A DNA stretch of 35,001 nt from Candidatus Zhuqueibacterota bacterium (GCA_029262005.1 JAJDAG010000154.1:1-35001); one strand, 5' to 3'; positions 8,503 through 17,842 are shown, counted from the first letter of the stretch. Numbers and translations are program-made. The notes: generated from the letters alone by a model not told the origin.

Positions 8503-8672
8503 TGGGCGTTCAGGAAATAACTGTCTTTTTGCTTGTGGCAGCGGCTGTATTTTATTCATCGAGAAAATTCCTTGAGCAGTTCTCGCAGGACGGCTCAAAT
8601 CCGAAATGCGCTAAATGTGAATTGAAAGAAGCCATTTCTTTGCAAAAACAACACAACACCGAGAGAACCTGA
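8502..8672 (+). CDS. FeoB-associated Cys-rich membrane peptide
   Basis: The 56-residue protein has one N-terminal transmembrane helix (about 4-17) and a short cytoplasmic tail with CAKCELKEA. It matches the small FeoB-associated Cys-rich family (FeoC-like position, CxxC motif). The ATG at 8502 shares its A with the last base of the feoB stop (TAATG), showing tight coupling. The longer open frame from 8403 only shadows feoB. It may assemble with FeoB or sense Fe or redox state, but the family's function is poorly known. Confidence 0.75.
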   Translation: MGVQEITVFLLVAAAVFYSSRKFLEQFSQDGSNPKCAKCELKEAISLQKQHNTERT

Positions 8673-8717
8673 GTTTTGAATTCCCAGCAAACAAAACCCT
8701 GCATCTTTAGCCAACGT

Positions 8718-9212
8718 TTACCTTAGCTGCATCTCCACCTCAATTTCATCACGAATTGGAATACTATCCATACCATAAACCGGCATATCCGTTTTGAGTA
8801 CGCGTGATTCCTCCACAGCATTTCTGTATAAAGCCACAAGCACAAAACCACGGGTTTGATAAAATCGCAACGCGTTCAGGTTGTCGTTGGTGGTGATCGC
8901 CCAACCACGTTTACATTTCAGGCCCACAGCCGTTTTTAACACTTCCTTCAACAATTCCGTACCAATGCCAATGCCCTCAATGAGACTATTAAGCGTAACA
9001 ATTTCACATTCATTACTTTCGATGTGGTAAGTGACGAGCCCTATCTTATTTCCATCCTGAACCGCAACGAACCCTGGAAGTTCATGTCCTTTTTGTATTC
9101 GCCCGCGGGTAACGATGTCTGTTGATCCCCAATGATCCTGCAAAAATTCTAAAACCCAAATCACATCTTCAGGCAATAGCGCCCGCACTTCTAAATTACT
9201 GCCTGCTTCCAC
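8718..9212 (-). CDS. GNAT-family N-acetyltransferase
   Basis: From a GTG at 9212, with an excellent GGGAGT ribosome-binding site five bases upstream, the protein is 164 residues. A longer frame to 9281 would need an ATG with no such site. The GNAT fold is clear: N-terminal LEVRALLPEDVIWVLEFL, strand GFVAVQDGNKIGLVTY, the acetyl-CoA loop region LIEGIGIGTELLKEVL (R/Q-x-x-G-x-G/A type) and the C-terminal NLNALRFYQTRGFV. The substrate is unknown. It is convergent with the feo operon and has no obvious partner. Confidence 0.85.
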   Translation of the reverse strand: MEAGSNLEVRALLPEDVIWVLEFLQDHWGSTDIVTRGRIQKGHELPGFVAVQDGNKIGLVTYHIESNECEIVTLNSLIEGIGIGTELLKEVLKTAVGLKCKRGWAITTNDNLNALRFYQTRGFVLVALYRNAVEESRVLKTDMPVYGMDSIPIRDEIEVEMQLR

Positions 9213-9346
9213 TTTACACTCCCAATAAATAATTAGATTCTGTGCACAATTTGCGAAACCAGAAAGCGATTTGCAAGGCATTTATGCACTGCAGCAATCA
9301 GCAGAAAACACGCCGTGCCTCTATTACAGTTGGTCTGGACAAAACA

Positions 9347-10300
9347 TCACAACACTACTTTTTCAAGTTCTTCAGCCAGGTTAAATCCGTTCCGTTCAAT
9401 GGTTTTTCGCGCCTCACTTTCAGGCCACAAGGCGGGATTTGTATGATTAAAATGAATAAAACGAATTTTCGCGCGTTCTTCAACAGACAAGGGTTTAAAA
9501 CGCGCCATGCTGTGCGTGATAAAGGGATGCGGAAACCCGCTCATATCACGCCCTGGTATTTCACCGTTGCCATAAAAAGTGGCGTCAATGTAGGCCACAT
9601 CCACCGTAGTCAAAACGTCCTCAATGTGCATACCTGCTTCGTCCCACTCCTTCCAGCTATCGATGTCCGGAATAAACAGGACTGATTTCCTGGGTCCGGC
9701 AATGCGAAATCCGACCACCTCAGAGTATTCCTGACGATGTGGAACCAGTAACGGCGTAACCGCCAAGCGCTTGTTGAGCTTCACAGTCACCCCTTCATGA
9801 AGCGAACGCAAGACAATATTTTCATACTTAACTAGTTGATGCCAGGGGCCATTTGTCTTGAGAAAATGGCTCATTTTCGGCATGGCGTAAACAGGCGTGC
9901 GGATTGCGCCCAGCGCCTCGTGCCCGAGAAACATCAAACCGGTATAATGCCCAATATGCGCGTGCGTGATAAAAATGCCATCGAGTCCCGGTTTATTCTT
10001 CACCGGTGCCGCCTTGTCCAACAAATGCAGTTGTTCCGGGAAGTCGGGTGTGGCCTCAAACAACCAACGCGTTGAATCAGCCGGGTCAACAATGGCCAGA
10101 CAAACCACATGTTGCTTGAAACTGACATTATCCCAACCCGGGTGCGTTTTTGTTCCTGCTTGCGGAACGCCTCCATCCTGTGCAATCCCGAGCACAAGCA
10201 GAAAGGGGGGCTCCGGAAGCTCTAGCGCTTGTGCAACCAGGCATTTAGAAAAAATCAAAAACAGCATCACGCTCAAACCAACCTGAAACTTGTTTGCCAT
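9347..10300 (-). CDS. exported metallo-beta-lactamase-fold hydrolase, PqqB-like
   Basis: ATG10300 is chosen because GGA lies 6 bp upstream and a signal peptide follows (residues 1-25, ending VAQA). This gives 317 residues. The strand and loop VLGIAQDGGVPQAGT recall the PqqB/phnP-type opening, and HAHIGH (113-118) is an HxHxxH metal site in which the usual Asp of HxHxDH is Gly. Later metal or active-site segments are VPHRQEYSEVVGF, FIPDID and IRFIHFNHTN. Export to the periplasm is unlike PqqB itself. No other pqq gene is nearby, so I call only the fold, not the reaction. Confidence 0.8.
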   Translation of the reverse strand: MANKFQVGLSVMLFLIFSKCLVAQALELPEPPFLLVLGIAQDGGVPQAGTKTHPGWDNVSFKQHVVCLAIVDPADSTRWLFEATPDFPEQLHLLDKAAPVKNKPGLDGIFITHAHIGHYTGLMFLGHEALGAIRTPVYAMPKMSHFLKTNGPWHQLVKYENIVLRSLHEGVTVKLNKRLAVTPLLVPHRQEYSEVVGFRIAGPRKSVLFIPDIDSWKEWDEAGMHIEDVLTTVDVAYIDATFYGNGEIPGRDMSGFPHPFITHSMARFKPLSVEERAKIRFIHFNHTNPALWPESEARKTIERNGFNLAEELEKVVL

Positions 10301-10337
10301 AATCATTCCTATTTCTTTTGGTGAAAACAATTCGGCT

Positions 10338-10366
10338 ATAATATAAAACGAATGCCTCATTGTCAA
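10338..10366 (-). promoter_or_regulatory. sigma70-type promoter of the metallo-beta-lactamase-fold gene
   Basis: On the minus strand TTGACA (10366-10361), a 17-bp spacer and TATTAT (10343-10338) give an almost consensus promoter 38 bp upstream of the ATG at 10300. Confidence 0.7.
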
Positions 10367-10482
10367 CGAATTGCATGTACGCACTTCTCATTTAAAGTTG
10401 TTATATTATTGCACGTTGTGCCAATCGGAACATTCATTACATAAACTGAAAGCCAGTCGAAAGACACATGTTTCCGCAGATC

Positions 10483-10511
10483 TGAAATCGAATTGTGACA
10501 TTCCGATTTCA
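10483..10511. promoter_or_regulatory. inverted repeat upstream of the SulP gene
   Basis: TGAAATCG (10483-10490) and CGATTTCA (10504-10511) are perfect 8-bp arms around 13 bp that include TGTGACA. It sits 75 bp before the GTG start of the SulP transporter, so it is a candidate operator. The TGTGA half-site hints at a CRP/FNR-type regulator, but the other half is poor. Confidence 0.35.
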
Positions 10512-10585
10512 TGCCATCGCATGTCGCAATTAGCTATCTGCGCATTGAAACAAGGCCACTAGCAATCTAATTAAGGAGAAACCTC

Positions 10586-12805
10586 GTGAAGCTTTTTTCA
10601 AACCTGAAAGGCGACATCATGGGGGGGATTACAACTTCGGTTATTGCACTACCATTGGCCATCGCCTTCGGTGTCGTGGCGTTCGCACCGCTGGGTGCGG
10701 ACTACATTGCACAAGGGGCGCTCACCGGACTCTACGGTGTGATTGTGGCAGGTATTCTCACCAGCATATTTGGCGGTACCCCCGGGCAGATTGCCGTGCC
10801 CACGGCCCCAATGTCCGTCATGGTTACTTCCATTATTGCAACTTTACTCAAACAACCGGAAATCATGGCACTGGGTGAAAATCAGGTCATGATCATTTTA
10901 ATCCTGGTTTCGATTACCATTTTTTTTGCTGGTATTTTACAACTGATTATGGGTGCAATCGGGGGCGGCAAACTCATTAAATTTATACCCTATCCAGTTA
11001 TTGCCGGTTTTATGAATGGCATTGCAATCATCATTTTTATCGGACAATTGCGACCCATACTCGGCGTGGCAAAGGAGGCTTCTTTCGCAAACATATTTAG
11101 TGGCGCCACCGTTGTCAGACCCGAGACCATTGTCGTTGGGGTCATTACAATAGCCGCCATGCTTACGGCAAAGCGACTATCCAAGGAAATACCCAGCTCA
11201 CTGGTTGGTTTGCTCTGCGGTGTTGGCGCTTATTTTTTCATTGGCAAAATCTTCAACCCATCGCTTTTGATGCTGGATAGCAACCCCTTGATCATAGGGC
11301 CCATACCCAGCACATTCCCAACACCGCGTCAAGTCATGAATTTTTTAAGTCTGAGTGCACAGATTCCAATGAACATGCTCAGCATTCTTATCATTCCCGC
11401 CATCACGCTTAGTGTTCTTGCCTCAATCGACACATTATTAACTTCTGTTGTCACAGACATGTTTACCAAATCAAAACACAACAGCACCAAAGAACTTTTT
11501 GGGCAAGGTGTCGGCAATATTGCGTCTGCATGTTTTGGTGGGCTGCCAGTCGCCGGGTCAACACTGGCTACGATGGTAAATGTAAATGGGGGTGGCCGCA
11601 CACCCATCGCCGGGGTCGTCAACAGCATTACTGTTTTGCTGGTTGTTTTGTTCATGGGCAGCCTGGTTCAGTGGATTCCAATGTCTGTCCTTGCGGGTAT
11701 TTTACTAATCACTTCAATTGGCATGATCGAGTCAGAAAGCATCAGCCTTTCTCGCAAGAAATCAGCACTGGGAAACTTATTTGTTATCATCATCGTGACG
11801 GTTGTCACGGTTGCCATTGACTTGATTATTGCCGTGCTAATCGGCCTTTTCATCACCACATTTCTATTTGTAAAAGAACAGATTAGCAAGAATATCGTGC
11901 GGCGCGTTTACACAGGCAACCTCATACGTTCAAAAAAAATCCGCAGCCAGGAAGCCATGGAGATCCTGACGAACAAAGGTGCGCGCATCAAGGTGTACGA
12001 ACTCAGCGGTTCCTTATTCTTCGGAACTTGCGACAAACTGCTCTCAGAAATTGAGAAAGAACTGGATAGCTTTGCAATCATTCTCGACTTTAAACGTGTT
12101 CACACCATCGACCTTACTGGCTCGCAACTCCTCAAACAAATCGTTGAGCGTATTCACGAAAAGGGGAACTATTTTCTTGTTAGCTACGTGTCGGCAGCAA
12201 TGAGTGATGAGAAATCGCGTATGTACGAACTTATGGACGATGTCGGCGTGTTGCAGGCCATCGGTAAAGATTTTATTTTCCAGGACACGGACCACGCGCA
12301 GGAATGGGCAGAAGACACGCTTATTCAGCAAGAACTTGAAGCAGCCAACATAAAACAGCAAGCGCTCGCCCTGAAAAATCTAAGTGTGTTTGAGACTCTT
12401 GGCCCGGAACAAATCGAAACGGTGCGAAAACACATGCACCCGCAACATTTCAAACCAAAAGAAATAGTCTTCAATGAAGGCGACCCGGGTGACAAAATCT
12501 ACTTTCTGCTCTCAGGGTGCGTCAGCGTTTTGACCAGCATTTCCGGCAATGGCCACGACCGCCGATTGGCTACTTTTGGTGAAGGCGTTTTTTTTGGCGA
12601 CATGGCCATTCTTGAGGGCAAACCGCGTTCAGCCACGGTGCGCGCAGACCAGGACACTGAAGTTCTTTACATGACCGTGGATGATTTTGAGCATCTGGTG
12701 CAGTGCGAACCACTGCTTGCCTCCAAAATGCTCCTTGGCATGACAAAAGAACTTTCAGCGCGTCTACGTCTTACAACAATTGAAGTGAGGACGCTGGAGG
12801 AATGA
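10586..12805 (+). CDS. SulP-family anion transporter fused to STAS and cyclic-nucleotide-binding domains
   Basis: The 739-residue protein starts at a GTG with AAGGAG 8 bp upstream. Residues 1-430 are the SLC26/SulP membrane core (ALPLAIAFGV; TAPMSVMVTS; VIAGFMNGIAIIIFIGQL; GQGVGNIASACFGGLPVAGS). Residues 455-575 are a STAS domain (IILDFKRVHTIDLTGSQLLKQI). Residues 597-725 are a CAP-type cyclic-nucleotide-binding domain with FFGDMAILEGKPRSATVRA; the phosphate-contacting Arg of PRSAT is present and the usual FGE is FGD. SulP proteins move sulfate, bicarbonate or related anions. Here the fusion suggests gating by cAMP or cGMP. The substrate cannot be assigned. It stands alone between a divergent hydrolase gene and convergent moaC. 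Confidence 0.93.
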   Translation: MKLFSNLKGDIMGGITTSVIALPLAIAFGVVAFAPLGADYIAQGALTGLYGVIVAGILTSIFGGTPGQIAVPTAPMSVMVTSIIATLLKQPEIMALGENQVMIILILVSITIFFAGILQLIMGAIGGGKLIKFIPYPVIAGFMNGIAIIIFIGQLRPILGVAKEASFANIFSGATVVRPETIVVGVITIAAMLTAKRLSKEIPSSLVGLLCGVGAYFFIGKIFNPSLLMLDSNPLIIGPIPSTFPTPRQVMNFLSLSAQIPMNMLSILIIPAITLSVLASIDTLLTSVVTDMFTKSKHNSTKELFGQGVGNIASACFGGLPVAGSTLATMVNVNGGGRTPIAGVVNSITVLLVVLFMGSLVQWIPMSVLAGILLITSIGMIESESISLSRKKSALGNLFVIIIVTVVTVAIDLIIAVLIGLFITTFLFVKEQISKNIVRRVYTGNLIRSKKIRSQEAMEILTNKGARIKVYELSGSLFFGTCDKLLSEIEKELDSFAIILDFKRVHTIDLTGSQLLKQIVERIHEKGNYFLVSYVSAAMSDEKSRMYELMDDVGVLQAIGKDFIFQDTDHAQEWAEDTLIQQELEAANIKQQALALKNLSVFETLGPEQIETVRKHMHPQHFKPKEIVFNEGDPGDKIYFLLSGCVSVLTSISGNGHDRRLATFGEGVFFGDMAILEGKPRSATVRADQDTEVLYMTVDDFEHLVQCEPLLASKMLLGMTKELSARLRLTTIEVRTLEE

Positions 12806-12872
12806 GCCTGGCCGGTGTTTTGTGTGAGTGAGTTATACAACGGATGTGCAGGCAGGCTTAACAATTGTGGGT

Positions 12873-12893
12873 AACAGCCAGGCCTGGACTGTT
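12873..12893. terminator. hairpin between convergent sulP-type gene and moaC
   Basis: AACAG-CCA-GGCC-TGG-A-CTGTT can fold into a stem with one bulged base between two converging genes, followed on the plus strand by TTTACTT. The T tract is short, so termination is only suggested. Confidence 0.3.
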
Positions 12894-12899
12894 TACTTG

Positions 12900-13391
12900 C
12901 TAAGTTGCCACTTTTTCATTTACCCAGGTGCCACTTTTACCCCCACTTTTCTTTTCCAGATAAATATCACCAATTTGCATACTTTTGTCTACGGCCTTAC
13001 ACATGTCATAAATGGTCAGCGCAGCCACAGAAACAGCCGTCAGGGCCTCCATTTCCACACCGGTTTTGCCAGTGCAAGTCACCTGGCTCCGGATCTCAAC
13101 ACCAGTGTCGCCAAGCTGAAGCTTAACCTCGATTTTGGTCAATAATAACGGATGACAAAGTGGAATCAACTCGTGCGTGCGCTTTGCTGCCATAATGCCG
13201 GCAATTCGCGCCACTTCAAGCGGATTACCCTTCTTCATCTTACCGGACTGCACCAGTGCAATAACTTCACGGGACAATGAAATGAAGCCGCAGGCAATCG
13301 CCTCGCGTTTGGTTTCCTTTTTGTCCGTCACATCAACCATTTTGATGTTGCCGGAATCATCATAGTGGGTTAGTTTTTTCTTAGAGTCCAA
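12900..13391 (-). CDS. moaC: cyclic pyranopterin monophosphate synthase
   Basis: The 163-residue protein has the normal MoaC length. It converts the 3',8-cyclo-GTP product of MoaA to cyclic pyranopterin monophosphate in molybdenum-cofactor synthesis. Landmarks are [29 protein letters not shown] (metal/substrate His and Lys), and [26 protein letters not shown] with the catalytic Lys and Asp. The start is a TTG preceded by AGGGAA. No other moa gene is adjacent, so it is a stand-alone moaC. Confidence 0.96.
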   Translation of the reverse strand: MDSKKKLTHYDDSGNIKMVDVTDKKETKREAIACGFISLSREVIALVQSGKMKKGNPLEVARIAGIMAAKRTHELIPLCHPLLLTKIEVKLQLGDTGVEIRSQVTCTGKTGVEMEALTAVSVAALTIYDMCKAVDKSMQIGDIYLEKKSGGKSGTWVNEKVAT

Positions 13392-13826
13392 GGCCGTTCC
13401 CTTACTATTTTTCCATTGAAATGATTATTTGCATTTTCCGCGTTAGATTTGCAAAGCAAAAATATAGTCATTTGGCTAATAGAATTCAAATATAAAACAA
13501 TTTCCTTTCCTAGGCGAACTAGCCGATAAACACCTAAAACTAAAACTCACTGGATGAACGAATGTGCTTCAAATCAGGACTGGACGTGCGGGGGGACAAA
13601 TGCGAGATGCCTTTCAGTTGTTTAATGGCTGGCTGTGGATTGGAACAGTCAGATATCTCCTCCTTGTGAAGCAAACGCCGAGTCTGTCACGCATGCGGTT
13701 GCGCCAACAAAAAACACCTCAGAAAGATAGAGATTGTTGCGTTTTCAGCAAGACCGTTCGTACAAACGAAGTGAACCTTTCAACCCAAATTGAATGGCAG
13801 AGAAAAAAATCTAAGCTGATTTGTAA
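13392..13826. other. gene-free intergenic stretch
   Basis: Between the moaC start and the citrate synthase stop I see no protein with family features. The left end is AT-rich and probably holds the moaC promoter, but no confident -35/-10 pair was found. A plus-strand open frame from 13564 runs into the antisense of citrate synthase and is not credible. Confidence 0.5.
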
Positions 13827-15131
13827 CTATTTCACGCCGGCAATTTTTTCCAGCATATCCGTTGTGAGTGATTTTGGCCGTTCAAGAGCCTGGCCAACCG
13901 CTCTATCCCAAATCAGATTGCTTAATACACCGATGGCGCGACCAACTCCAAACATCACGGTATAAAAATCGTAAGCGCGTACCCCATAGTGCCATTGCAA
14001 AACGCCGGAATGAGCGTCCACATTAGGCCAAGGATTCTTGGCTTTGCCTTGCTCAACGAGAATCTGTGGCACAACCTCATAAAGCAAACTAACAAACTTA
14101 AACATTTCATCATCGGGCAAATGTTTCTGGGCAAAATCCCTTTGCGCTGTGTAACGCGGGTCTGTCTTGCGCAGTACCGCATGGCCGTAACCCGGAATCA
14201 CTTGACCGGAATTCAAGGTTTCCCAGACAAAATTCTTTAATTCATCTTTCGTTGGGAGTTTGTAGTTCATTTTTTCCATCACGCCTTGAATCCAGCGCAA
14301 CACTTCCTGGTTTGCCAGTCCGTGCAACGGGCCCGCCAGACCGTTCATTCCTGCCGAGAAAGAATAGTAAACATCCGAAAGAGCAGACCCAACCAAATGG
14401 GTAATATGCGCACTGACATTCCCGCTTTCATGGTCGCTGTGCAAGATAAAGTACAAACGTGACAGTTCATCGTACGGATTCTTTACGCCCATCATATGAG
14501 CGAAGTTGGCACCGAAATCAAGTTTTGGGTTTGAGGCAATAATTTTGTTCCGCTTGTATTTCAGGCGGTAAATATAGGCTGCAATTTCAGGCAATTTTGC
14601 CAGGAGGTTCATTGCATCCTCATACGTAGGATCCCAATAATCCATCTTGCTGAGACCCTCGTTGTAGCGTTTCACAAAAATCGATTCTCTCTGCATGGAA
14701 ACCACTGCTGCAGAAAACATACTCATCGGATGCGTGTCTAATGGCATAGCCCGCAGCATGTCGTAAACATACCCGGGAACCTTGCTCCTCCCTCTAAAAT
14801 CATCTATCACGTCATGAATATCATCCTCAGATGGGATTTCGCCTGTCATAAGCAGATATACCTGACCTTCGACATAAGGAATCTCCGCATTTGGCGCCTT
14901 GGGAAGTTTTGCAAGGCAATCATCGATGGTGTGCCCTCTGAACCGAATGCCTTCATCAGGGTCGAGGTAGGAGATATCAGTTGCCAAAGACTTCAGGCCA
15001 CGCATACCGCCAAAAAATTGACGGATGTGGACTTTGTCCACCACAACATCGCCATATTCTTTTACTAATCTGCTGATCCGTTCCCTGTATCCAGGGATTT
15101 GCTCAGATAATTTTTGCTTAAGTTTGGACAT
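13827..15131 (-). CDS. citrate synthase, mitochondrial/eukaryote-like type
   Basis: ATG15131 follows AGGAG and gives 434 residues; an upstream ATG at 15158 lacks a ribosome-binding site. It condenses oxaloacetate and acetyl-CoA. The catalytic triad is in place: His270 in GLAGPLHGLANQEV, His317 in PGYGHAVLRKTDPR and Asp372 in NVDAHSGVL. The sequence (LHSDHESGNVSAHITHLVG, SFSAGMNGLAGPL) follows the mitochondrial-type family rather than the E. coli GltA type. It is a single transcription unit with 168 bp before the next gene upstream. Confidence 0.96.
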   Translation of the reverse strand: MSKLKQKLSEQIPGYRERISRLVKEYGDVVVDKVHIRQFFGGMRGLKSLATDISYLDPDEGIRFRGHTIDDCLAKLPKAPNAEIPYVEGQVYLLMTGEIPSEDDIHDVIDDFRGRSKVPGYVYDMLRAMPLDTHPMSMFSAAVVSMQRESIFVKRYNEGLSKMDYWDPTYEDAMNLLAKLPEIAAYIYRLKYKRNKIIASNPKLDFGANFAHMMGVKNPYDELSRLYFILHSDHESGNVSAHITHLVGSALSDVYYSFSAGMNGLAGPLHGLANQEVLRWIQGVMEKMNYKLPTKDELKNFVWETLNSGQVIPGYGHAVLRKTDPRYTAQRDFAQKHLPDDEMFKFVSLLYEVVPQILVEQGKAKNPWPNVDAHSGVLQWHYGVRAYDFYTVMFGVGRAIGVLSNLIWDRAVGQALERPKSLTTDMLEKIAGVK

Positions 15132-15299
15132 GCCACACACTCCTATTTCTTGACGCATTCATAAACAACTAAGTGCCAACAAACAATCTAAACAACAGTT
15201 AGCTGACGCTCACTCAAATATCAATCTGATAAACAGCAACGTTGTCTTGATAATCGATTAAGGCCAAGTTGCCCCTTTCAATCCTACAGAACGAGAATA

Positions 15300-15770
15300 T
15301 CAGTGTTCGACAGTTATATTCGCAACATTCGGCTTTGCCAGCGTTTCAAAATCTTTGTAGAGAATTCGAATGACATCCTCGTGCGTACCTGCATTAAACG
15401 TGATCATATGGTCTTCCGCCAGATGATGGCTAACATAAACAGGTAGTTCATATAAGGTGCCAAAAGGTGGCATAGCCCCGACTTCACAATCAGAGCAGAT
15501 TTGGGCAATTTCGTCTTCAGTTGCCAATGACGCGTGCCCTGCATTCAACACATTTTTCACCTTCTCAAGACTCACAAGATACGTTGCCGGGAGCACGACC
15601 ATATAATATTGGTTGTCAGCAAACACAATCACAGTTTTTGCAAAACTCTTGCCCTTTGTGTGTGTATCTGCTGCAGTCTGTTGCGCCGTGTAATCACGCC
15701 GATGGCGAATAACCTCGTAAGCAACTTTGTGCAAGTTCAGATACTCGTTAAAAGCATGTGGGATAGGCAT
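15300..15770 (-). CDS. YbaK/aminoacyl-tRNA deacylase-domain protein
   Basis: ATG15770 is preceded by GGAGGTG at 6-bp spacing, giving 156 residues. The N-terminus LHKVAYEVIRHRRDYTAQQTAADTHTKGKSFAKTVIV and the later GAMPPFGT (98-105) are the YbaK/ProX fold, with the conserved catalytic Lys45 in AKTVIV. Such proteins hydrolyse mischarged tRNAs in trans. The exact aminoacyl-tRNA cannot be told here, though some family members also act as general stress proteins. It stands alone. Confidence 0.88.
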   Translation of the reverse strand: MPIPHAFNEYLNLHKVAYEVIRHRRDYTAQQTAADTHTKGKSFAKTVIVFADNQYYMVVLPATYLVSLEKVKNVLNAGHASLATEDEIAQICSDCEVGAMPPFGTLYELPVYVSHHLAEDHMITFNAGTHEDVIRILYKDFETLAKPNVANITVEH

Positions 15771-15946
15771 AAGGTCACCTCCATATTTGCTTGTATTATC
15801 ATCCATATGTTATTACAATATCCGTGCCCAAACCAGAGGATAGAATAAAATGACTTAACTGCTTAATATTGTTGCCTGATTATTGTTTTAGTATCACAAC
15901 ATCCCTGCACGACGTATTTACATTTTTTCTGTATTAAGAATTTTGC

Positions 15947-16171
15947 TTATTTCTGTCTTGATTTTGAGAAGTCATTAACGTCGACCAGCACGACTTTATC
16001 GTTCGTTTCAACATAAGGTAAGCGAGTCGTCCCGCTTGTGTCATCATCGTCAATTTCCACCCCGGGCTTGAGATAGTCGTTCTGCTTTTTGTGATTTTCG
16101 ATATGGACGCCGCCCCGGCACAGGAATACTTTTGCCGTGGGGAAAGTACTAAAAAAATACTTGACTTGCAC
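15947..16171 (-). CDS. possible small hypothetical protein
   Basis: A GTG at 16171 opens a 74-residue frame. Its composition looks protein-like (PTAKVFLCRGGVHIENHKK, DKVVLVDVNDF, an acidic EIDDDD patch), unlike the low-complexity +1 frame beside it. The frame stays open upstream for another 14 codons with sensible residues but has no start codon there, and no ribosome-binding site precedes the GTG. It may be a decayed 5' end or a small gene with an unusual start. No family is recognised. The flanking 15771-15946 and 16172-16278 show nothing else. Confidence 0.35.
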   Translation of the reverse strand: MQVKYFFSTFPTAKVFLCRGGVHIENHKKQNDYLKPGVEIDDDDTSGTTRLPYVETNDKVVLVDVNDFSKSRQK

Positions 16172-16278
16172 AATTTCATTAAAGATCTTGAAAGGTAATT
16201 TTTGGGACTCTGCTCAAAAAATTACACACAAGACAATATAAAATCAAATCTCAACAGTTGAAACAGGAAGAGCATTGA

Positions 16279-17457
16279 ATGTCACGCCTTCTTACTATAG
16301 CCGATAGCAAGATACCATTTGCAGAGGAAGCATTCAGCGTTTTCGGAAATGTGGAGGTCTTGGAAAAGGAGGCCATCTTACCTGAACGGTTGCGTTCTGC
16401 CGATATTTTGCTTGTTCGCTCAGAAACCCGTGTTGATGCTGAGCTGCTGCAGGGAAGTCGCGTGCAGTTTGTCGGCTCTCCAACCAGTGGTACGGATCAT
16501 GTAGATTTTAAGTATCTACACGCAAAAAAGATTGCATTTGCACATGCTCCCGGCAGCAATGCCCGCTCGGTTGCTGAGTACGTCCTGGCTGCGATGCTCC
16601 TTACTGGTCAAATGCGTGGTCAAACATTGCGCGGTAAAACCCTTGGCGTGGTAGGCCTTGGCAACATTGGTAGTCTGGTGGCGGAAATCGGTAGCGCTCT
16701 TGGCATGAGGGTTCTGCGGAATGACCCACCACTACAGTTCACCACCGGGACCGCATCCTTTGTGCATCTCGATGAATTAAGCGATGCTGATTTTGTTACC
16801 CTGCATGTACCCCTGACCCACGGTGGCCGTTTTCCAACCTGGCATCTTTTTGATGAAAAAAATCTGAATAAATTGAATCCTGAGTGTGTACTGATTAACA
16901 GTGCACGCGGAGCAGTCGTTGAAAATACTGCACTAAAAAAAGTGATTGCCGGAAAAGGCATTAACACGGTTGTTCTGGATGTATGGGAAGGAGAACCTGC
17001 CATTGATTGTGAGCTCTTGAACATGGTGACTATTGCAACCCCACATATCGCCGGCTATTCATGGGATGGAAAAGCAAAAGGCACAAACATGGTTTTCCAG
17101 GCTGCATGTGAGTATTTTGGCGTAGAATCAGCATGGTTGCCTTCCGAGCCTGCCACTGATTTAGTCAGTCTCGGCAACCTACCGAATGGCTCCGGTTTTG
17201 ATGCGTACCTGTCTGCTGTCGTTAGGCGATTCTATGATATTACAACGGACGATCACAACTTGCGGCAGATCTCGAAATTTTCGGTTAATGCCAGATCAGC
17301 ATATTTTTCCACTTTGCGAAAAAGTTACAGGACAAGACGTGAATTCAGCTCACAACCGCTACACGGGAATGAGCGAGAGTCTGCTTATCGAAATGTCTTG
17401 CAACAATTAGGTTTTGAGTTCCTATCTCCACCCTGCAAAGCAGCAACAGAAAGCTAA
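16279..17457 (+). CDS. pdxB: erythronate-4-phosphate dehydrogenase
   Basis: The 392-residue NAD-dependent 2-hydroxyacid dehydrogenase acts in the DXP-dependent branch of pyridoxal-phosphate synthesis. PdxB-specific features are SPTSGTDHVD, PGSNARSVAEYVL (91-103), the Rossmann loop VVGLGNIG (124-131), catalytic Arg210 in INSARG, the Glu of LDVWEGEP (233-240) and His256 in TPHIAGYSWDGK. The last ~100 residues are the PdxB dimerisation domain, giving full family length. AGGAAGAG upstream supports the ATG. It appears monocistronic. Confidence 0.93.
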   Translation: MSRLLTIADSKIPFAEEAFSVFGNVEVLEKEAILPERLRSADILLVRSETRVDAELLQGSRVQFVGSPTSGTDHVDFKYLHAKKIAFAHAPGSNARSVAEYVLAAMLLTGQMRGQTLRGKTLGVVGLGNIGSLVAEIGSALGMRVLRNDPPLQFTTGTASFVHLDELSDADFVTLHVPLTHGGRFPTWHLFDEKNLNKLNPECVLINSARGAVVENTALKKVIAGKGINTVVLDVWEGEPAIDCELLNMVTIATPHIAGYSWDGKAKGTNMVFQAACEYFGVESAWLPSEPATDLVSLGNLPNGSGFDAYLSAVVRRFYDITTDDHNLRQISKFSVNARSAYFSTLRKSYRTRREFSSQPLHGNERESAYRNVLQQLGFEFLSPPCKAATES

Positions 17458-17656
17458 ATTCGAATGGATTCAATTTTAATCGACCAATTGGATAAACCTT
17501 TTACCGTTTGCAACTGTCTAATAACCAGAGGCACTTCGTAACCTATTACTGCTCGTCTATATTTTGTATGATATTCAATTTAATGCTTGCAAACAGTAGG
17601 GAATTACCGGCAAGTTACTAGAACAAGCACGATAACATTTCATAAAACAAATTCAC

Positions 17657-17842
17657 ATGACCAATACAAACCAAAGTCAGTTGGAAGAAAAAATAAAACT
17701 AAAAGGGTTTCATTCTTCAGAGGATTTGAAGGAGGAAATAGGCAAGCGAGTTCTGGAACGCAGCAAATCTGATTGGGCCTTTGTTGATCTCGTCAGCCGT
17801 GGTCCGTATCTATATTTGACCTTTAAGCAAGACCTCAGTTGA
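17657..17842 (+). CDS. small hypothetical protein
   Basis: The 61-residue frame is charged and probably alpha-helical then beta (SQLEEKIKLKGFHSSEDLKEEIGKRVLER, WAFVDLVSRGPYLYLTFKQDL). It reads like a real protein, while the overlapping frame from 17587 does not. The ribosome-binding site is weak. No family is recognised and it sits alone between pdxB and the pilin-like gene. The stretch 17458-17656 holds no other feature. Confidence 0.5.
   Translation: MTNTNQSQLEEKIKLKGFHSSEDLKEEIGKRVLERSKSDWAFVDLVSRGPYLYLTFKQDLS

Noticed and set aside
13564-13965. 133-residue plus-strand frame between moaC and citrate synthase
   Set aside because: Its 3' part is antisense to the conserved C-terminus of citrate synthase and its 5' part shows no protein-like pattern.
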